DNA from: Candidatus Latescibacterota bacterium
GTDB taxonomy: Bacteria; Latescibacterota; UBA2968; UBA8231
Reading direction: 5' to 3'
Assembly (NCBI GenBank): GCA_022827165.1
Contig: JAJDTN010000358.1
Coordinates: 1 to 14,110 of the forward strand
DNA length: 14,110 nt
The notes under the pieces are model-generated. The model made no database searches and was not told the origin of the DNA. It saw nothing but the letters and a program-made list of their open reading frames with translations. Every line of letters begins with the position of its first letter. Position 1 is the first letter of the stretch. Of the stretch, positions 6,596-14,040 are shown piece by piece. The translations under genes and the position numbers were made by a program.

Positions 6596-7381
6596 ATGAC
6601 CAAGGGCGGTCCGATCTCCTGCTGTATCTGGGCCTTCGAGGGTCCGGTGACCGAGACGCTGGTCCGGCTGGCCGAGATCGGACTGGCCTCCGTCGACGTG
6701 CGGCCCTCCACCCTGCTCGGGGCCGAGGCCCGGGCCCTGGTGCGCAACCTGGGGCTCGACGTCGGCTGCGTCGCCCTCTCCCACGAGATGCCGCCCGGGG
6801 CCGCCCTCGACTCGGTGGAGGCCGGTCCCGTGGAGGTGGCCATGGCGCATCTGCTGGGGGGCCTGGACCAGGCCGCCAACCTCGGCGCCTCTCATGCCTA
6901 CGTTGTGCCCGACGCGCCGCTGGACGGCGATTCCCTCGAGCGCTACGCGGCGGCCCTGCCCGGCCTCGCCGACTACGCCCGCGCCGCCGGCGCCCGTCTC
7001 TGCGTCGAGCACTTCCCCGGCACCGCCCTGCCCACGGCGGCGGCGACCCTGCGCTTCCTCGAGGACCTCGACCACGACAACCTCTACCTGCTCTTCGACA
7101 TCGGCCACGCCCAGATGTCGGGCGAGCATCCCGCCGGGGTCCTGTCGGAGGCGGGTTCGCGCCTCGGCTACGTCCACCTCGACGACAACGACGGCGCCGG
7201 CGACCTGCACCTGGCCCTGACCGACGGGGTGCAGAGCCGCGACTCCCTGGCCGCCTTCTTCGAGACCCTGCGGCGGATCGGCTACAACGGTCCGGTCAGC
7301 CTGGAGATGAGTCCCAACCTGCCGGACGTGCCCGACGCCGTCCGGCGCAGCTTCGACCTCGTCGCCGGTCTGCGCGCCTGA
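6596..7381 (+). CDS. Sugar-phosphate isomerase/epimerase-like TIM barrel (AP endonuclease 2 / xylose isomerase-like)
   Basis: This 261-aa protein matches the xylose-isomerase-like TIM barrel family, metal-dependent enzymes that isomerise or epimerise sugars, inosose and related polyols. Likely divalent metal ligands are E138 in LCVEHF, D168 and H171 in FDIGH, H195 in YVHLDDND and a glutamate in VSLEM near the C-terminus. The N-terminal strands (IGLASVDVRP) also fit. Start ATG 6596 lacks a strong ribosome binding site. The TGA overlaps the ATG of the aminotransferase gene by one base (TGATG), so the two are almost certainly co-translated and probably act on the same pathway. The substrate cannot be read from sequence; a sugar or keto-polyol later aminated by the partner is a reasonable inference. 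No signal peptide, so cytoplasmic. Confidence 0.85.
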   Translation: MTKGGPISCCIWAFEGPVTETLVRLAEIGLASVDVRPSTLLGAEARALVRNLGLDVGCVALSHEMPPGAALDSVEAGPVEVAMAHLLGGLDQAANLGASHAYVVPDAPLDGDSLERYAAALPGLADYARAAGARLCVEHFPGTALPTAAATLRFLEDLDHDNLYLLFDIGHAQMSGEHPAGVLSEAGSRLGYVHLDDNDGAGDLHLALTDGVQSRDSLAAFFETLRRIGYNGPVSLEMSPNLPDVPDAVRRSFDLVAGLRA

Positions 7382-8715
7382 TGCGCATCTCCGATCGCCA
7401 CCAGCGCCTCCTGAGGCGCACCTTCCTCGACTACCAGCACCACGACGCCTTCGCCGAGAACCCCCTGATCGTCTCCCGGGCCGAGGGCCTGCACTACTGG
7501 GACGTGGAGGGCCGCCGCTACCTCGACGGCATCGCCGGCGTTTACGCCGCCACCCTCGGCCACGGCCACCCGCGCGTCGTCGAGGCGGTGACGAAGCAGC
7601 TCGAGCGCCTCCCCTTCGCCCCGCCCATGCACGGCACCGCCGACATCACTCTCGACTTCGTCGAGCGCATCGGCTCGGTGACTCCGGGGAGCCTCGACTT
7701 CGTCAAGTCCTTCTCGGGCGGCTCCGAGTCGATGGAGGCGGCGATCAAGTTCGCCCGCCAGTACTTCCGCCAGAGCGGGCGCCCCGGGAAGTACAAGTTC
7801 GTCAGCCGCTACCACGGCTATCACGGCGCCACCCTGGGGGCCATGGCCGCCAGCGGCACCGGGCCTCGCAAGTCGCCCTTCGAGCCGGGGCCGGCGGGAT
7901 TCCTCAAGGTCTTCCCGCCCACCCACTACCGGGACCGCTTCGACAGCTGGGAGGAGTGCAACCGCTTCGCCGCGCAGCAGGTGGAGGACGTCATCGTCCA
8001 CGAGGATCCGGAGACGGTGGCCGGGGTGATCCTCGAGCCGGTGAGCAACACGGGGGGGGTGATCACGCCGACGGCGGAGTACTTCCGGATCCTGCGGCAG
8101 ATCTGCGACCGCCACGACGTGCTGCTCATCTTCGACGAGATCATCACCGCCTGCGGCCGCACCGGCTCGATGTTCGCCGCCCAGACCTACGGCGTCACCC
8201 CCGACATCATCTGCGGCGGCAAGGGCCTGTCGAGCGGCGCCGTCCCCCTCGGCGCCATGATGGCGCGCGAGGAGATGGCCGACGCCTTCCGGCGGCCCGG
8301 GTCCACCAACTTCGCCCACGGCCATACCTACGCCGGCCACCCGGTGGCCTGCGCCGCCGGCATCGCCGTCATCGACGAGATCGTCGAGCAGGGGCTGGAC
8401 CGCCGCGCCCGGGAGCTGGGCGAGCGGCTGGCCGCGGGCCTGGAGGGGCTCCGGCGCCACGGGGTGGTGCGCGAGGTGCGCGGCAGGGGCCTGCTGCGCG
8501 GGGTGGAGCTGGTGCGCCAGGAAGGCTCCACCGAGCCCTTCCCGGAGCTGGGGGCCGCGCTCAAGGGGACGGCCCTGGCCAACGGCCTGATCCTGCGCGT
8601 GGACCCGTCGTGGTTCGCCGTGGGGCCGGCCCTGACGATCGACGAGGCCGGCGTGGACGAGTTGTGCGAGCGCATCGACCGCAGCCTCGCCGACGCCCTC
8701 GCCGGCCTGCGCTGA
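7381..8715 (+). CDS. Class III pyridoxal-phosphate aminotransferase
   Basis: At 444 aa this is a full-length fold-type I class III aminotransferase, the group with 4-aminobutyrate, ornithine, DAPA, glutamate-1-semialdehyde and ω-amino acid transaminases. It binds PLP through K281 in GGKGLSSG. D252 in LLIFDEIITACGRTG pairs with the pyridine nitrogen. Other family blocks are the N-terminal DVEGRRYLDGIAGVYAATLG, SFSGGSESMEAAIKFARQYF (cofactor phosphate region), YHGYHGATLGAMAASG and HTYAGHPVACAAGIAVID. Start ATG 7381 overlaps the previous stop. The substrate is not clear: the sequence suits an ω-amino acid or amino-sugar type enzyme rather than a named housekeeping one, and coupling to a sugar isomerase-like gene favours an amino-sugar or β-amino acid step (inference). 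The 5'-nuclease gene begins 12 bases after the stop. Confidence 0.92.
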   Translation: MRISDRHQRLLRRTFLDYQHHDAFAENPLIVSRAEGLHYWDVEGRRYLDGIAGVYAATLGHGHPRVVEAVTKQLERLPFAPPMHGTADITLDFVERIGSVTPGSLDFVKSFSGGSESMEAAIKFARQYFRQSGRPGKYKFVSRYHGYHGATLGAMAASGTGPRKSPFEPGPAGFLKVFPPTHYRDRFDSWEECNRFAAQQVEDVIVHEDPETVAGVILEPVSNTGGVITPTAEYFRILRQICDRHDVLLIFDEIITACGRTGSMFAAQTYGVTPDIICGGKGLSSGAVPLGAMMAREEMADAFRRPGSTNFAHGHTYAGHPVACAAGIAVIDEIVEQGLDRRARELGERLAAGLEGLRRHGVVREVRGRGLLRGVELVRQEGSTEPFPELGAALKGTALANGLILRVDPSWFAVGPALTIDEAGVDELCERIDRSLADALAGLR

Positions 8716-8727
8716 CGGTCAGACGGG

Positions 8728-9582
8728 TTGACGGCCCTCTACCTGATCGACGGCAGCTTCGAGCTGTTCCGCTGCTACTACGGGGCGCCGCGGGCCCGCC
8801 TCGACGACGGCCGCGAGGTCGGCGCCGTGCGCGGGCTCTTCGAGACCCTGGCGTCGCTGCTGCGCGAGGAGGACCTGGCGTACACGGCGATGGCCTTCGA
8901 CGACGTGGAGGCCCTGCAGGCGCGGTCCTCCGAGGACACGGAGAACATCCACGCCCAGTACGACCTCGCCGTCGAGACCGGCCTCGCCCTCGGCATCGAC
9001 ACCTGGGTCATGGCCGGGTACTCGGCCGACGACGCCATCGCCTCCGCCGCCCACCACTTCGGCCCGGCCCCCGAGTTGAGCCGCGTCGTCATCTGCTCCA
9101 CCGACAACGACTTCGCCCAGTGCGTCCGCGGCGACCGCGTGATCCTGCTCGACCGCATCCGCAAGCTGCGCTCCGGCGAGGCGGAGGTGGCGCAGAAGTT
9201 CGGCGTGCCGCCGCAGCGGATCCCCGAGTACCTGGCCCTGGTGGGGGACAAGTCCGACGGCATCCCGGGGATCCCGGGGTTCGGGCCGCGCGCGGCGGCG
9301 GCCGTCATCCGGCGCTTCGGCGCCATGGAGGAGATTCCGGTAGAGGTGGACGAGTGGGAGTTGGAGGTGCGCGGCCGGGAGCGGCTGGCCGCCACCTTCC
9401 GGGAGCGGCGGGCCGAGGCGATCGCCTACCGGGACGCCTCGATCAAGCGCCTCGACGCGCCCCTGCCCGGCTCCCTGGAGGAGCTGCGCTACCACGGCGC
9501 CCACCGCCCGAGCGTCGAGGCCCTGGCCGCCGCCGTCGAGGCCCCCGGCCTCCTGAACCGGACCGTGCGCTATCTCGACTGA
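8728..9582 (+). CDS. Stand-alone 5'-nuclease (FEN / Pol I 5'-3' exonuclease-like) with an altered metal site
   Basis: This 284-aa protein has the PIN-like domain and the helix-3-turn-helix (H3TH) domain of DNA polymerase I 5'-3' exonuclease, without a polymerase part. Visible metal-site acids are D8 (LYLIDGSFELF), D58/D59 (AFDD), D101/D102 (GYSADDAIAS), D126/D128 (STDNDF) and D174/D177 in GDKSDGIPGIPGFGPRAA, the H3TH entrance. The usual glutamate of the EADD motif is a serine here (S99 in YSADD), and the YKxxR DNA-contact segment after AFDD is not seen, so activity may be reduced or changed. Start TTG 8728 is the only one that keeps the essential first strand, and its ribosome binding site is weak. 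It follows the aminotransferase closely and converges on the FKBP gene with an 18-bp gap. Role: repair or RNA-primer processing, or a specialised derivative. Confidence 0.85.
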   Translation: MTALYLIDGSFELFRCYYGAPRARLDDGREVGAVRGLFETLASLLREEDLAYTAMAFDDVEALQARSSEDTENIHAQYDLAVETGLALGIDTWVMAGYSADDAIASAAHHFGPAPELSRVVICSTDNDFAQCVRGDRVILLDRIRKLRSGEAEVAQKFGVPPQRIPEYLALVGDKSDGIPGIPGFGPRAAAAVIRRFGAMEEIPVEVDEWELEVRGRERLAATFRERRAEAIAYRDASIKRLDAPLPGSLEELRYHGAHRPSVEALAAAVEAPGLLNRTVRYLD

Positions 9583-9600
9583 GCGCGGGTCCGGCCGGTT

Positions 9601-10071
9601 TCAGTCGTAGATCCCGAGCAGCTCCACCCTGAAGATCAGCACCGAGCAGGGCGGGATCTTGCCGCCGCCGGCGCCCTTCCGTCCGTAGGCGAGGTCGGGC
9701 GGTACGGTCAGCTTCGCCTCGCCGCCGCCGCGCAGCCGCTGCAGGCCCTCGGTCCAGCCGGGGATCACCCCCGACAGCTCGAACTCGGCGGGAGTGCCGC
9801 GCTGGTAGGAGCTGTCGAAGATGGTGCCGTCGGGCAGCCGCCCCTCGTAGTGGACCTGCACCCGGTTGCGGGCCTCGGGCTGGGGTCCGTACCCGGCCTT
9901 CAGCTCGCGGTAGACGAGGCCGGACTCGGTGCGCACGGCGCCCTCCTCGGCGGCGGCGCGGTCGAGGATCTCCTGGTTCCCGGGGGTGTCGCAGGGGTCG
10001 TCGCAGGCGCCGGCGAGCAGGGCCGCCAGGGCCAGGGCGGGCAGCGGCAGGAGGCGGGTCGGCATGGGCAT
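9601..10071 (-). CDS. FKBP-type peptidyl-prolyl cis-trans isomerase lipoprotein
   Basis: This 156-aa protein begins with a short basic N-terminus and a leucine/alanine-rich signal peptide ending at a near-consensus lipobox, LLAGAC, with C23 as the acylated residue. The mature part has an acidic, cysteine-containing spacer (CDDPCD), then an FKBP domain over about 65-154. Motifs are VQVHYEGRLPDGTIFDSSY, GVIPGWTEGLQRL, PPDLAYGRKGAGGGKIPP and LIFRVELLGI, covering the usual active-site and flap residues. It probably catalyses proline isomerisation of extracytoplasmic proteins while anchored in the envelope. ATG 10071 and ATG 10065 are both possible. GAGGTGAT upstream fits the second ATG with better spacing. 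It lies 64 bases after the threonine aldolase gene on the same strand, so the two may share a transcript. Confidence 0.92.
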   Translation of the reverse strand: MPMPTRLLPLPALALAALLAGACDDPCDTPGNQEILDRAAAEEGAVRTESGLVYRELKAGYGPQPEARNRVQVHYEGRLPDGTIFDSSYQRGTPAEFELSGVIPGWTEGLQRLRGGGEAKLTVPPDLAYGRKGAGGGKIPPCSVLIFRVELLGIYD

Positions 10072-10135
10072 GGGATCACCTCGCGGGTTGGGCTGTGACG
10101 ATGGGACCCCGGCGGCCGGCGGGAACGGGCTCGGG

Positions 10136-11169
10136 TCAGCCGAGGACGCTGCGCAGGGTGTGGGCGAAGGTGTCCACGTCCTCCTCGGTGGTGTCCCACG
10201 AGGCCATCCAGCGCACCTCGCCGGACTCCTCGTCCCACACGGCGAAACGCGCCAGGCGGCGCAGCCTCTCCAGGCGGTCGAGGGGCACCCGCGCGAACAC
10301 GGCGCTGGCCTGCGTCGGCCGCGAGATGGTCAGGCCGGGGAGGTCGTGGACGGCGTCGTGGAGACTGCGGGCCATGGCGTTGGCGTGGGCCGCGATCTGC
10401 AGCCACAGGTCGTCCTCGAGGAGGGCGAGGAACTGGGCGCTGAGGAAGCGCATCTTCGAGGCCAGCTGCAGGCCCTGCTTGTGCACGTAGGCGAGACGGT
10501 CGGCCAGGGACGGGTCGAAGTAGACGACGGCCTCGCCGATCATGAGGCCGCACTTGGTGCCCCCGAAGCTGAGGAGATCGACGCCGGCGTCGGCGGTGGC
10601 CGCGCGCAGACCCACGCCCAGGGAGGCGGCGGCGTTGGCCAGGCGCGCCCCGTCCATGTGCAGCAGCCAGCCGCGCTCGTGGACCGCGTCGGCCAGGGCC
10701 CGCAGCTCGCCGAGGGTGTAGACCGTGCCCAGCTCGGTGGCCTGCGTGATCGACAGCAGCCGCGGCTTCGACTGGTGGGGCTCGGCGTGGCCCTCGGGGA
10801 CCTGCTCCAGGCAGGAGGGGTCGAGCTTGCCGTCCTCCGACTCCAGCACCAGCACGCGGCAGCCGGCGAAGCGCTCGATGGCGCCGCACTCGTCGATGTG
10901 GATGTGCGAGGTGCGGGCGCTGACCACGGCCTGCCAGGCGTCGACGGCGCCGGCGGCGGCGACGACGTTGGCGGCGGTGCCGTTGAAGACGAGGTGGGTC
11001 ACCGTCTCCGGGCCGAAGACCTCCCGGAAACGGTCGCGCACGGCGGCGGTGTGGGATCGCCTCCGTAGGAGGGGACATGGCCGCGGTTGGCCTCGACGAT
11101 GGCCTCCAACACGCGGGGGTGGATGCCGGCCTCGTTGTCGCTGCAGAACTGGCGCCGGTCGTCGCTCAT
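10136..11169 (-). pseudogene. Low-specificity L-threonine aldolase, broken by one -1 frameshift
   Basis: The sequence encodes a PLP-dependent threonine aldolase (fold type I), which cleaves L-threonine/allo-threonine to glycine and acetaldehyde. The N-terminus starts at ATG 11169 (MSDDRRQFCSDNEAG, then YGGDP). The rest, from HTAAVRDRF onward, is in the other frame, so the two parts do not join. Restoring one C in the CCC run (GGG at 11053-11055 on the plus strand) would give the normal YGGDPHTAAV. Downstream family residues are intact: THLVFNGTAANV, SHIHIDECGA, LLHMDGARLANAA with the cofactor aspartate, and the Schiff-base lysine in SFGGTKCG. Because the defect is one base in a homopolymer run and everything else is conserved, an assembly or sequencing error is as likely as a real mutation. 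Length after repair is about 344 aa, normal for the family. Confidence 0.85.
11053..11055 (-). other. Frameshift site in the threonine aldolase gene (one base missing)
   Basis: The run reads GGG on the plus strand. A fourth G would restore the reading frame between the N-terminal segment ending GGDP and the C-terminal segment beginning HTAAV. No other break is needed to join the protein. Confidence 0.75.
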
Positions 11170-11504
11170 GGGGGGACATGTTCCTCAACGGGGCGCCGCC
11201 GCGCAAGGGGGAACAGTCGCCGGCGCCAGCCGCCTCGGTGCGGGTCACGAAGACGACGCCCTCGGCCGCCATCCGGAGGGCTGGCACGACCGTTGCATTG
11301 TCTCGGGCGAAGGAGCCGCGGTCCGACCCGGCCGCTCTCGACTACGAGAGAGGCGAGAGGCGCAGCGGGAGGAGCGGATGGGCGCAAAGATTGCCACGGG
11401 CCTTCTCGGGCCACGGCAGGAATTGCACCACCGTCCCGCCACCGGGCTCCGCATGCAACCCCCGGCGGCCCTGGCCGCCACAGACACAGGAGGAGCGCAG
11501 GAAG
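11170..11504. other. Intergenic/leader region between threonine aldolase and the first small-membrane-protein gene
   Basis: This 335-bp stretch separates divergent genes and should hold both promoters, but I cannot point to a clean -35/-10 pair. A hairpin-forming imperfect palindrome sits at 11331-11354. An ATG at 11378 with GGGAGGAG in front opens a frame that runs on to 11869, but its translation reads as a shadow after 11505. An 8-base motif CCACAGAC at 11478-11485 recurs in front of the next small gene. No other gene is visible. Confidence 0.4.
11331..11354. repeat. Imperfect palindrome in the leader of the small-protein genes
   Basis: CTCTCG at 11335-11340 pairs perfectly with CGAGAG at 11345-11350 across the loop ACTA. 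Outer GCC (11331-11333) and GGC (11352-11354) extend the stem past one G·A mismatch. It lies about 150 bases before the small ORF at 11505. It could be an operator or an RNA hairpin; no T-tract follows, so a terminator is less likely. Confidence 0.4.
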
Positions 11505-11603
11505 ATGCAGATGCGACGGGAGCTTGCGAATCAGGCCCTGATGTACGGTCTGGTCGGCATTCTCGTCATCCTCGTCCTTCCCGTCTTCAGCCGCATCGCC
11601 TGA
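11505..11603 (+). CDS. Very small single-span membrane protein (32 aa)
   Basis: ATG 11505 to TGA 11603 encodes 32 residues: a basic, polar N-terminus (MQMRRELANQ), then one hydrophobic helix, ALMYGLVGILVILVLPVF, and a short SRIA tail. The positive N-terminus before the helix predicts the N-terminus in the cytoplasm. AGGAGGAG (11488-11495) is close to an ideal Shine-Dalgarno sequence, about nine bases before the ATG. A second in-frame ATG lies at 11511. The ORF is too short for ordinary gene calling, but the ribosome binding site, the clear membrane helix and a second similar gene 122 bases downstream support it. No family recognised. Small proteins of this size often stabilise or regulate a larger membrane complex, but no partner is identifiable here. 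Confidence 0.65.
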   Translation: MQMRRELANQALMYGLVGILVILVLPVFSRIA

Positions 11604-11630
11604 GGCGACGGACGGAGAGCGAAGGAGGAT

Positions 11631-11652
11631 GGCGGGGGGCCGCCGGCCCGCC
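11631..11652. terminator. Strong GC hairpin between the two small-protein genes
   Basis: GGCGGG at 11631-11636 pairs with CCCGCC at 11647-11652, and the inner bases can extend the pairing. It starts 28 bases after the stop of the 32-aa gene. No U-tract follows, so it may act as an attenuating or stabilising structure rather than a full terminator. Confidence 0.35.
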
Positions 11653-11725
11653 CGCTACACGGGATCATCGTGACGGTGGAAGGACCGCCGTCGACATCGC
11701 ACCCACAGACTCGAAGGAGAGCGAC

Positions 11726-11869
11726 ATGCGAATTGGTCATACGGGCATCCGCCCATCGCGGCGCGTCGCCGAGAGCCTGGCGCGCGTGCTCTGGTGGATG
11801 CTCGCCCTCGCGGCGGCATACTCCGTGGCCAGCGATCCCGGAACCTTGCTCGCCGTGGCCACCGGGTGA
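11726..11869 (+). CDS. Small single-span membrane protein (47 aa)
   Basis: ATG 11726 to TGA 11869 encodes 47 residues. The first 20 are polar and basic (RIGHTGIRPSRRVAE), then one hydrophobic helix, ARVLWWMLALAAAYSVA, precedes a short tail. A good AAGGAGA ribosome binding site (11714-11720) stands five bases before the ATG. The leader shares CCACAGAC followed by a GGAG-AGCG pattern with the leader of the 32-aa gene, so the two may be duplicated or co-regulated. The frame is open far upstream, but upstream codons read as non-coding. The stop lies 17 bases before the GTG of the methyltransferase gene, so these could be co-transcribed. No family recognised; topology probably N-inside by the positive-inside rule. 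Confidence 0.65.
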   Translation: MRIGHTGIRPSRRVAESLARVLWWMLALAAAYSVASDPGTLLAVATG

Positions 11870-11885
11870 CCCCCCGGCCGTAGCC

Positions 11886-12899
11886 GTGGACGATCCCCGG
11901 ATCGAGGAGCTGCTCGACGCCGTGCCGGCCCTGGCGGTGCTGGCGGGGCTGCGCCTCGACTTGTTCAGCCTCGTGGCCGGTACGCCGCGGACGGCGGCGG
12001 AGGTGGCCCGCCGGATCGGCGGCGACGAGCGCCGCCTGGAGGCCCTGCTCCACGCGCTGGCCGCCCTCGACCTGCTCGAGGCGCGGCCGGCCGCCGGAGG
12101 GGGGCCGCCGCGGTTCCTCTGCCGGCCCGGGGCCGCCCGCCGCCTGGCGGCTTCCGGCGACGACTACGCCGGCCACGGCCGCGAGCTGGCCGCCCGCCTG
12201 TGGGCCGCCGGCCTCACCGTGGCCGACTCGATCCGCCGCGGAGCGGCCACCGCTCCCGAGGCTGCCGGCGGCGACTCCGACGAGGAGACCGCCGCCTTCC
12301 TGCGCGCCCTGCATCCGGGAGCCCTGCGCACCGGCCGCGAGATCGCCCGCCGCGGCTGGCTCGACGGCTGCCGCCGCATCGTCGACGCCGGCGGCGGCTC
12401 CAGCGGACTGGCCGCGGCCCTGCAGCAGTCGCTGCCCGGCGCCGAGGTAACCGTGGTCGAGCGCGAGTCGGCGGCTCCCTGGACCCGGCGCCTTCTCGAG
12501 GAGGAGGGCGCCGCCGGCGTGCGCGTCGTCGAGGGGGATCTCGCGGACGGCGGCTCCGGCCTGGAGGGCGGGCTCGACCTGCCCTGCGACGGCGTCGTCT
12601 GCCTCTCCGTCCTGCAGGTCCTGGCGCCGGAGGATGCGGCCCGGGTGATCGCCCGCTTCGGCGGCTGGCTGCGCTCCGGGGGCCGTCTCGTGATCGCCGG
12701 CATGGGGGTCCTGGGCGACGACCGGATCTCGCCCCGGGACTCGGCGGTGCACAACATCCTCCTCGGCGCCCTCTACGAGGCCGGCCGCGGCTACACCCTC
12801 TCCGAGCACCGCCGCTGGCTCGAGGCCGCCGGCTTCACCGCCGTCGAGTGGGACGAGCTGGCCGACGGCCGCGGCGCCGTCCGCGCCGTCAGAAGATGA
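11886..12899 (+). CDS. SAM-dependent O-methyltransferase (Methyltransf_2 / hydroxyneurosporene-type)
   Basis: The 337-aa product begins at GTG 11886 (MDDPRIEELLDAV). The frame is open upstream, but that part is not family-like. The layout is that of small-molecule O-methyltransferases: an N-terminal dimerisation/winged-helix domain (about 1-90, with AVLAGLRLDLFSLV, TAAEVARRIGGDERRLEALL and ALAALDLLE), then a Rossmann fold. SAM-binding motif I is VDAGGGSSG at 166-174, with the acidic strand-2 residue E192 (VTVVERE). Later blocks, VVCLSVLQVLAPEDAARVI and LRSGGRLVIAGMGV, fit motifs IV-V. The substrate is unknown; relatives act on phenolic, carotenoid or polyketide hydroxyls. The 3' end overlaps the convergent oxidoreductase gene by 11 bases. 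There is no clear ribosome binding site. Confidence 0.87.
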   Translation: MDDPRIEELLDAVPALAVLAGLRLDLFSLVAGTPRTAAEVARRIGGDERRLEALLHALAALDLLEARPAAGGGPPRFLCRPGAARRLAASGDDYAGHGRELAARLWAAGLTVADSIRRGAATAPEAAGGDSDEETAAFLRALHPGALRTGREIARRGWLDGCRRIVDAGGGSSGLAAALQQSLPGAEVTVVERESAAPWTRRLLEEEGAAGVRVVEGDLADGGSGLEGGLDLPCDGVVCLSVLQVLAPEDAARVIARFGGWLRSGGRLVIAGMGVLGDDRISPRDSAVHNILLGALYEAGRGYTLSEHRRWLEAAGFTAVEWDELADGRGAVRAVRR

Positions 12900-13947
12900 A
12901 CCCGGTGTTGCGGTAGTCCTCGGGCAGCCCGGGGAGTCCGTCCTCGAACTCGATCCGACGCCCGAGCTCGCAGCTGCGGTAGAAGGCCAGTCCCAGCCCC
13001 ACGTTCTCCATGCCGTTGCGCCCCGAGTTCTCCGGCTCCTCCACCTCGCCGCGCACCGCCGCCAGCAGGTCCGCCAGCTCCAGCAGGTAGGCGTTGGCCC
13101 CGTCCTCGGGCGGGACCTCCTCGGGCTCGTCGGCGCCGGACCGGTAGAGCCGCACCGGTTGGCCCCAGGCGTCGAAGCGCATCCCGCCCTCGGTGCCGGC
13201 GATCCAGTGGCCGCGCGTGGGCAGGCCCACGGTGGAGCCGGTGCGCGCCGTCACCAGACCTCCCGACTCGAAGCGCACGAGGCCGCACACGACCTGCGGG
13301 CTCATCCAGTCTCCGTGGGGCTGGTTGCCGGCGATCTCGGCGCTCACCGACGCCACCCGCCCGAAGACGGCGCGCGAGCAGTCCAGCTCGTGGATGAACG
13401 ACTCCAGCACCCGGCCCCCGGAGTTGGCCGGGCTCTCGCGCCAGTGCCCGGTCCGGCGGGCGGCCTCCTCGACGGAGCGCTTCGCGGACTTGCCCATGCG
13501 GTCGAAGCCGCCCGACACGGGCTCGCCGATGGCGCCCTCGGCCACCAGGCGGCGGACGGTGCGGTAGGTGCCGAAGAAGCGGATCGTGTGGCCGATGGCC
13601 AGCTTCACGCCGGCGCCCTCGCAGGCCTCGATCATGCGCCGGCACGAGGCCAGGTCGAGTGCCATGGGCTTCTCGCAGAGCACGTGCTTGCCGGCCTCCG
13701 CGGCGCGCGCGGCGAGCTCGGGATGGCTCGGCGTGGGCGTGCCGATGACGACGACATCCACGTCGGAGTCCAGCAGCTCCTCGATGCGGGTCACGGCCCG
13801 CGCCCCGGCCTCTTCCGCCCGGGCGCGCGCCGCCTCCGGGTCGAGGTCGAAGGTGACTGCAAGGTCGCAGTCCGGATGCTCTCCCACGGCCTTGAGCCAG
13901 GCGCCGGCGATGTTGCCGCAGCCGATCAGCCCGATGCGGTGTCTCAT
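12889..13947 (-). CDS. Gfo/Idh/MocA family NAD(P)-dependent oxidoreductase
   Basis: The 352-aa product starts at ATG 13947, where the family N-terminus MRHRIGLIGCGNIAGAWLKA begins. ATG 13986 is in frame and would add 13 residues with no better ribosome binding site. The Rossmann NAD(P) motif is GCGNIAG at 9-15, and the conserved catalytic EKP (CEKPMALDL) is at 92-94. The C-terminal half is the α/β GFO_IDH_MocA_C domain, with HTIRFFGTYRTVR, ESFIHELDCSRAVFG (a histidine/aspartate region usual in this family) and WIAGTEGGMRF. Members reduce or oxidise sugars, inositols and related cyclic polyols. With the isomerase-like and aminotransferase genes about 5 kb away it could share a carbohydrate pathway, but they are not in one operon. 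It runs convergently into the methyltransferase gene with an 11-base overlap. Confidence 0.92.
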   Translation of the reverse strand: MRHRIGLIGCGNIAGAWLKAVGEHPDCDLAVTFDLDPEAARARAEEAGARAVTRIEELLDSDVDVVVIGTPTPSHPELAARAAEAGKHVLCEKPMALDLASCRRMIEACEGAGVKLAIGHTIRFFGTYRTVRRLVAEGAIGEPVSGGFDRMGKSAKRSVEEAARRTGHWRESPANSGGRVLESFIHELDCSRAVFGRVASVSAEIAGNQPHGDWMSPQVVCGLVRFESGGLVTARTGSTVGLPTRGHWIAGTEGGMRFDAWGQPVRLYRSGADEPEEVPPEDGANAYLLELADLLAAVRGEVEEPENSGRNGMENVGLGLAFYRSCELGRRIEFEDGLPGLPEDYRNTGFIF

Positions 13948-14040
13948 CTGTGTGATCCCGTCGTGATTGACTATCGTTTGACCCATGGCGAACGAGTCTA
14001 CCCCATCCCCGCCGCCGGTTCCAGCCCCCCGGTAGATCCC

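Noticed and set aside
7282..8460. Minus-strand 392-codon frame opposite the aminotransferase gene
   Set aside because: Shadow of the class III aminotransferase; no start signal or family motif.
11621..11673. 14-codon ORF starting ATG 11629 after GAAGGAGG
   Set aside because: The Shine-Dalgarno sequence directly abuts the ATG with no spacing, and the product has no structure; the region is better read as a hairpin.
11378..11869. Open frame from ATG 11378 with a strong GGGAGGAG site
   Set aside because: The ribosome binding site is attractive, but after position 11505 it overlaps the 32-aa gene in another frame and the translation looks like non-coding GC-rich sequence. Only its last 47 codons (from 11726) are accepted as a gene.
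13978..13983. TTGACC resembling a -35 box near the right end
   Set aside because: No -10 element at acceptable spacing (16-18 bases) downstream; chance match.
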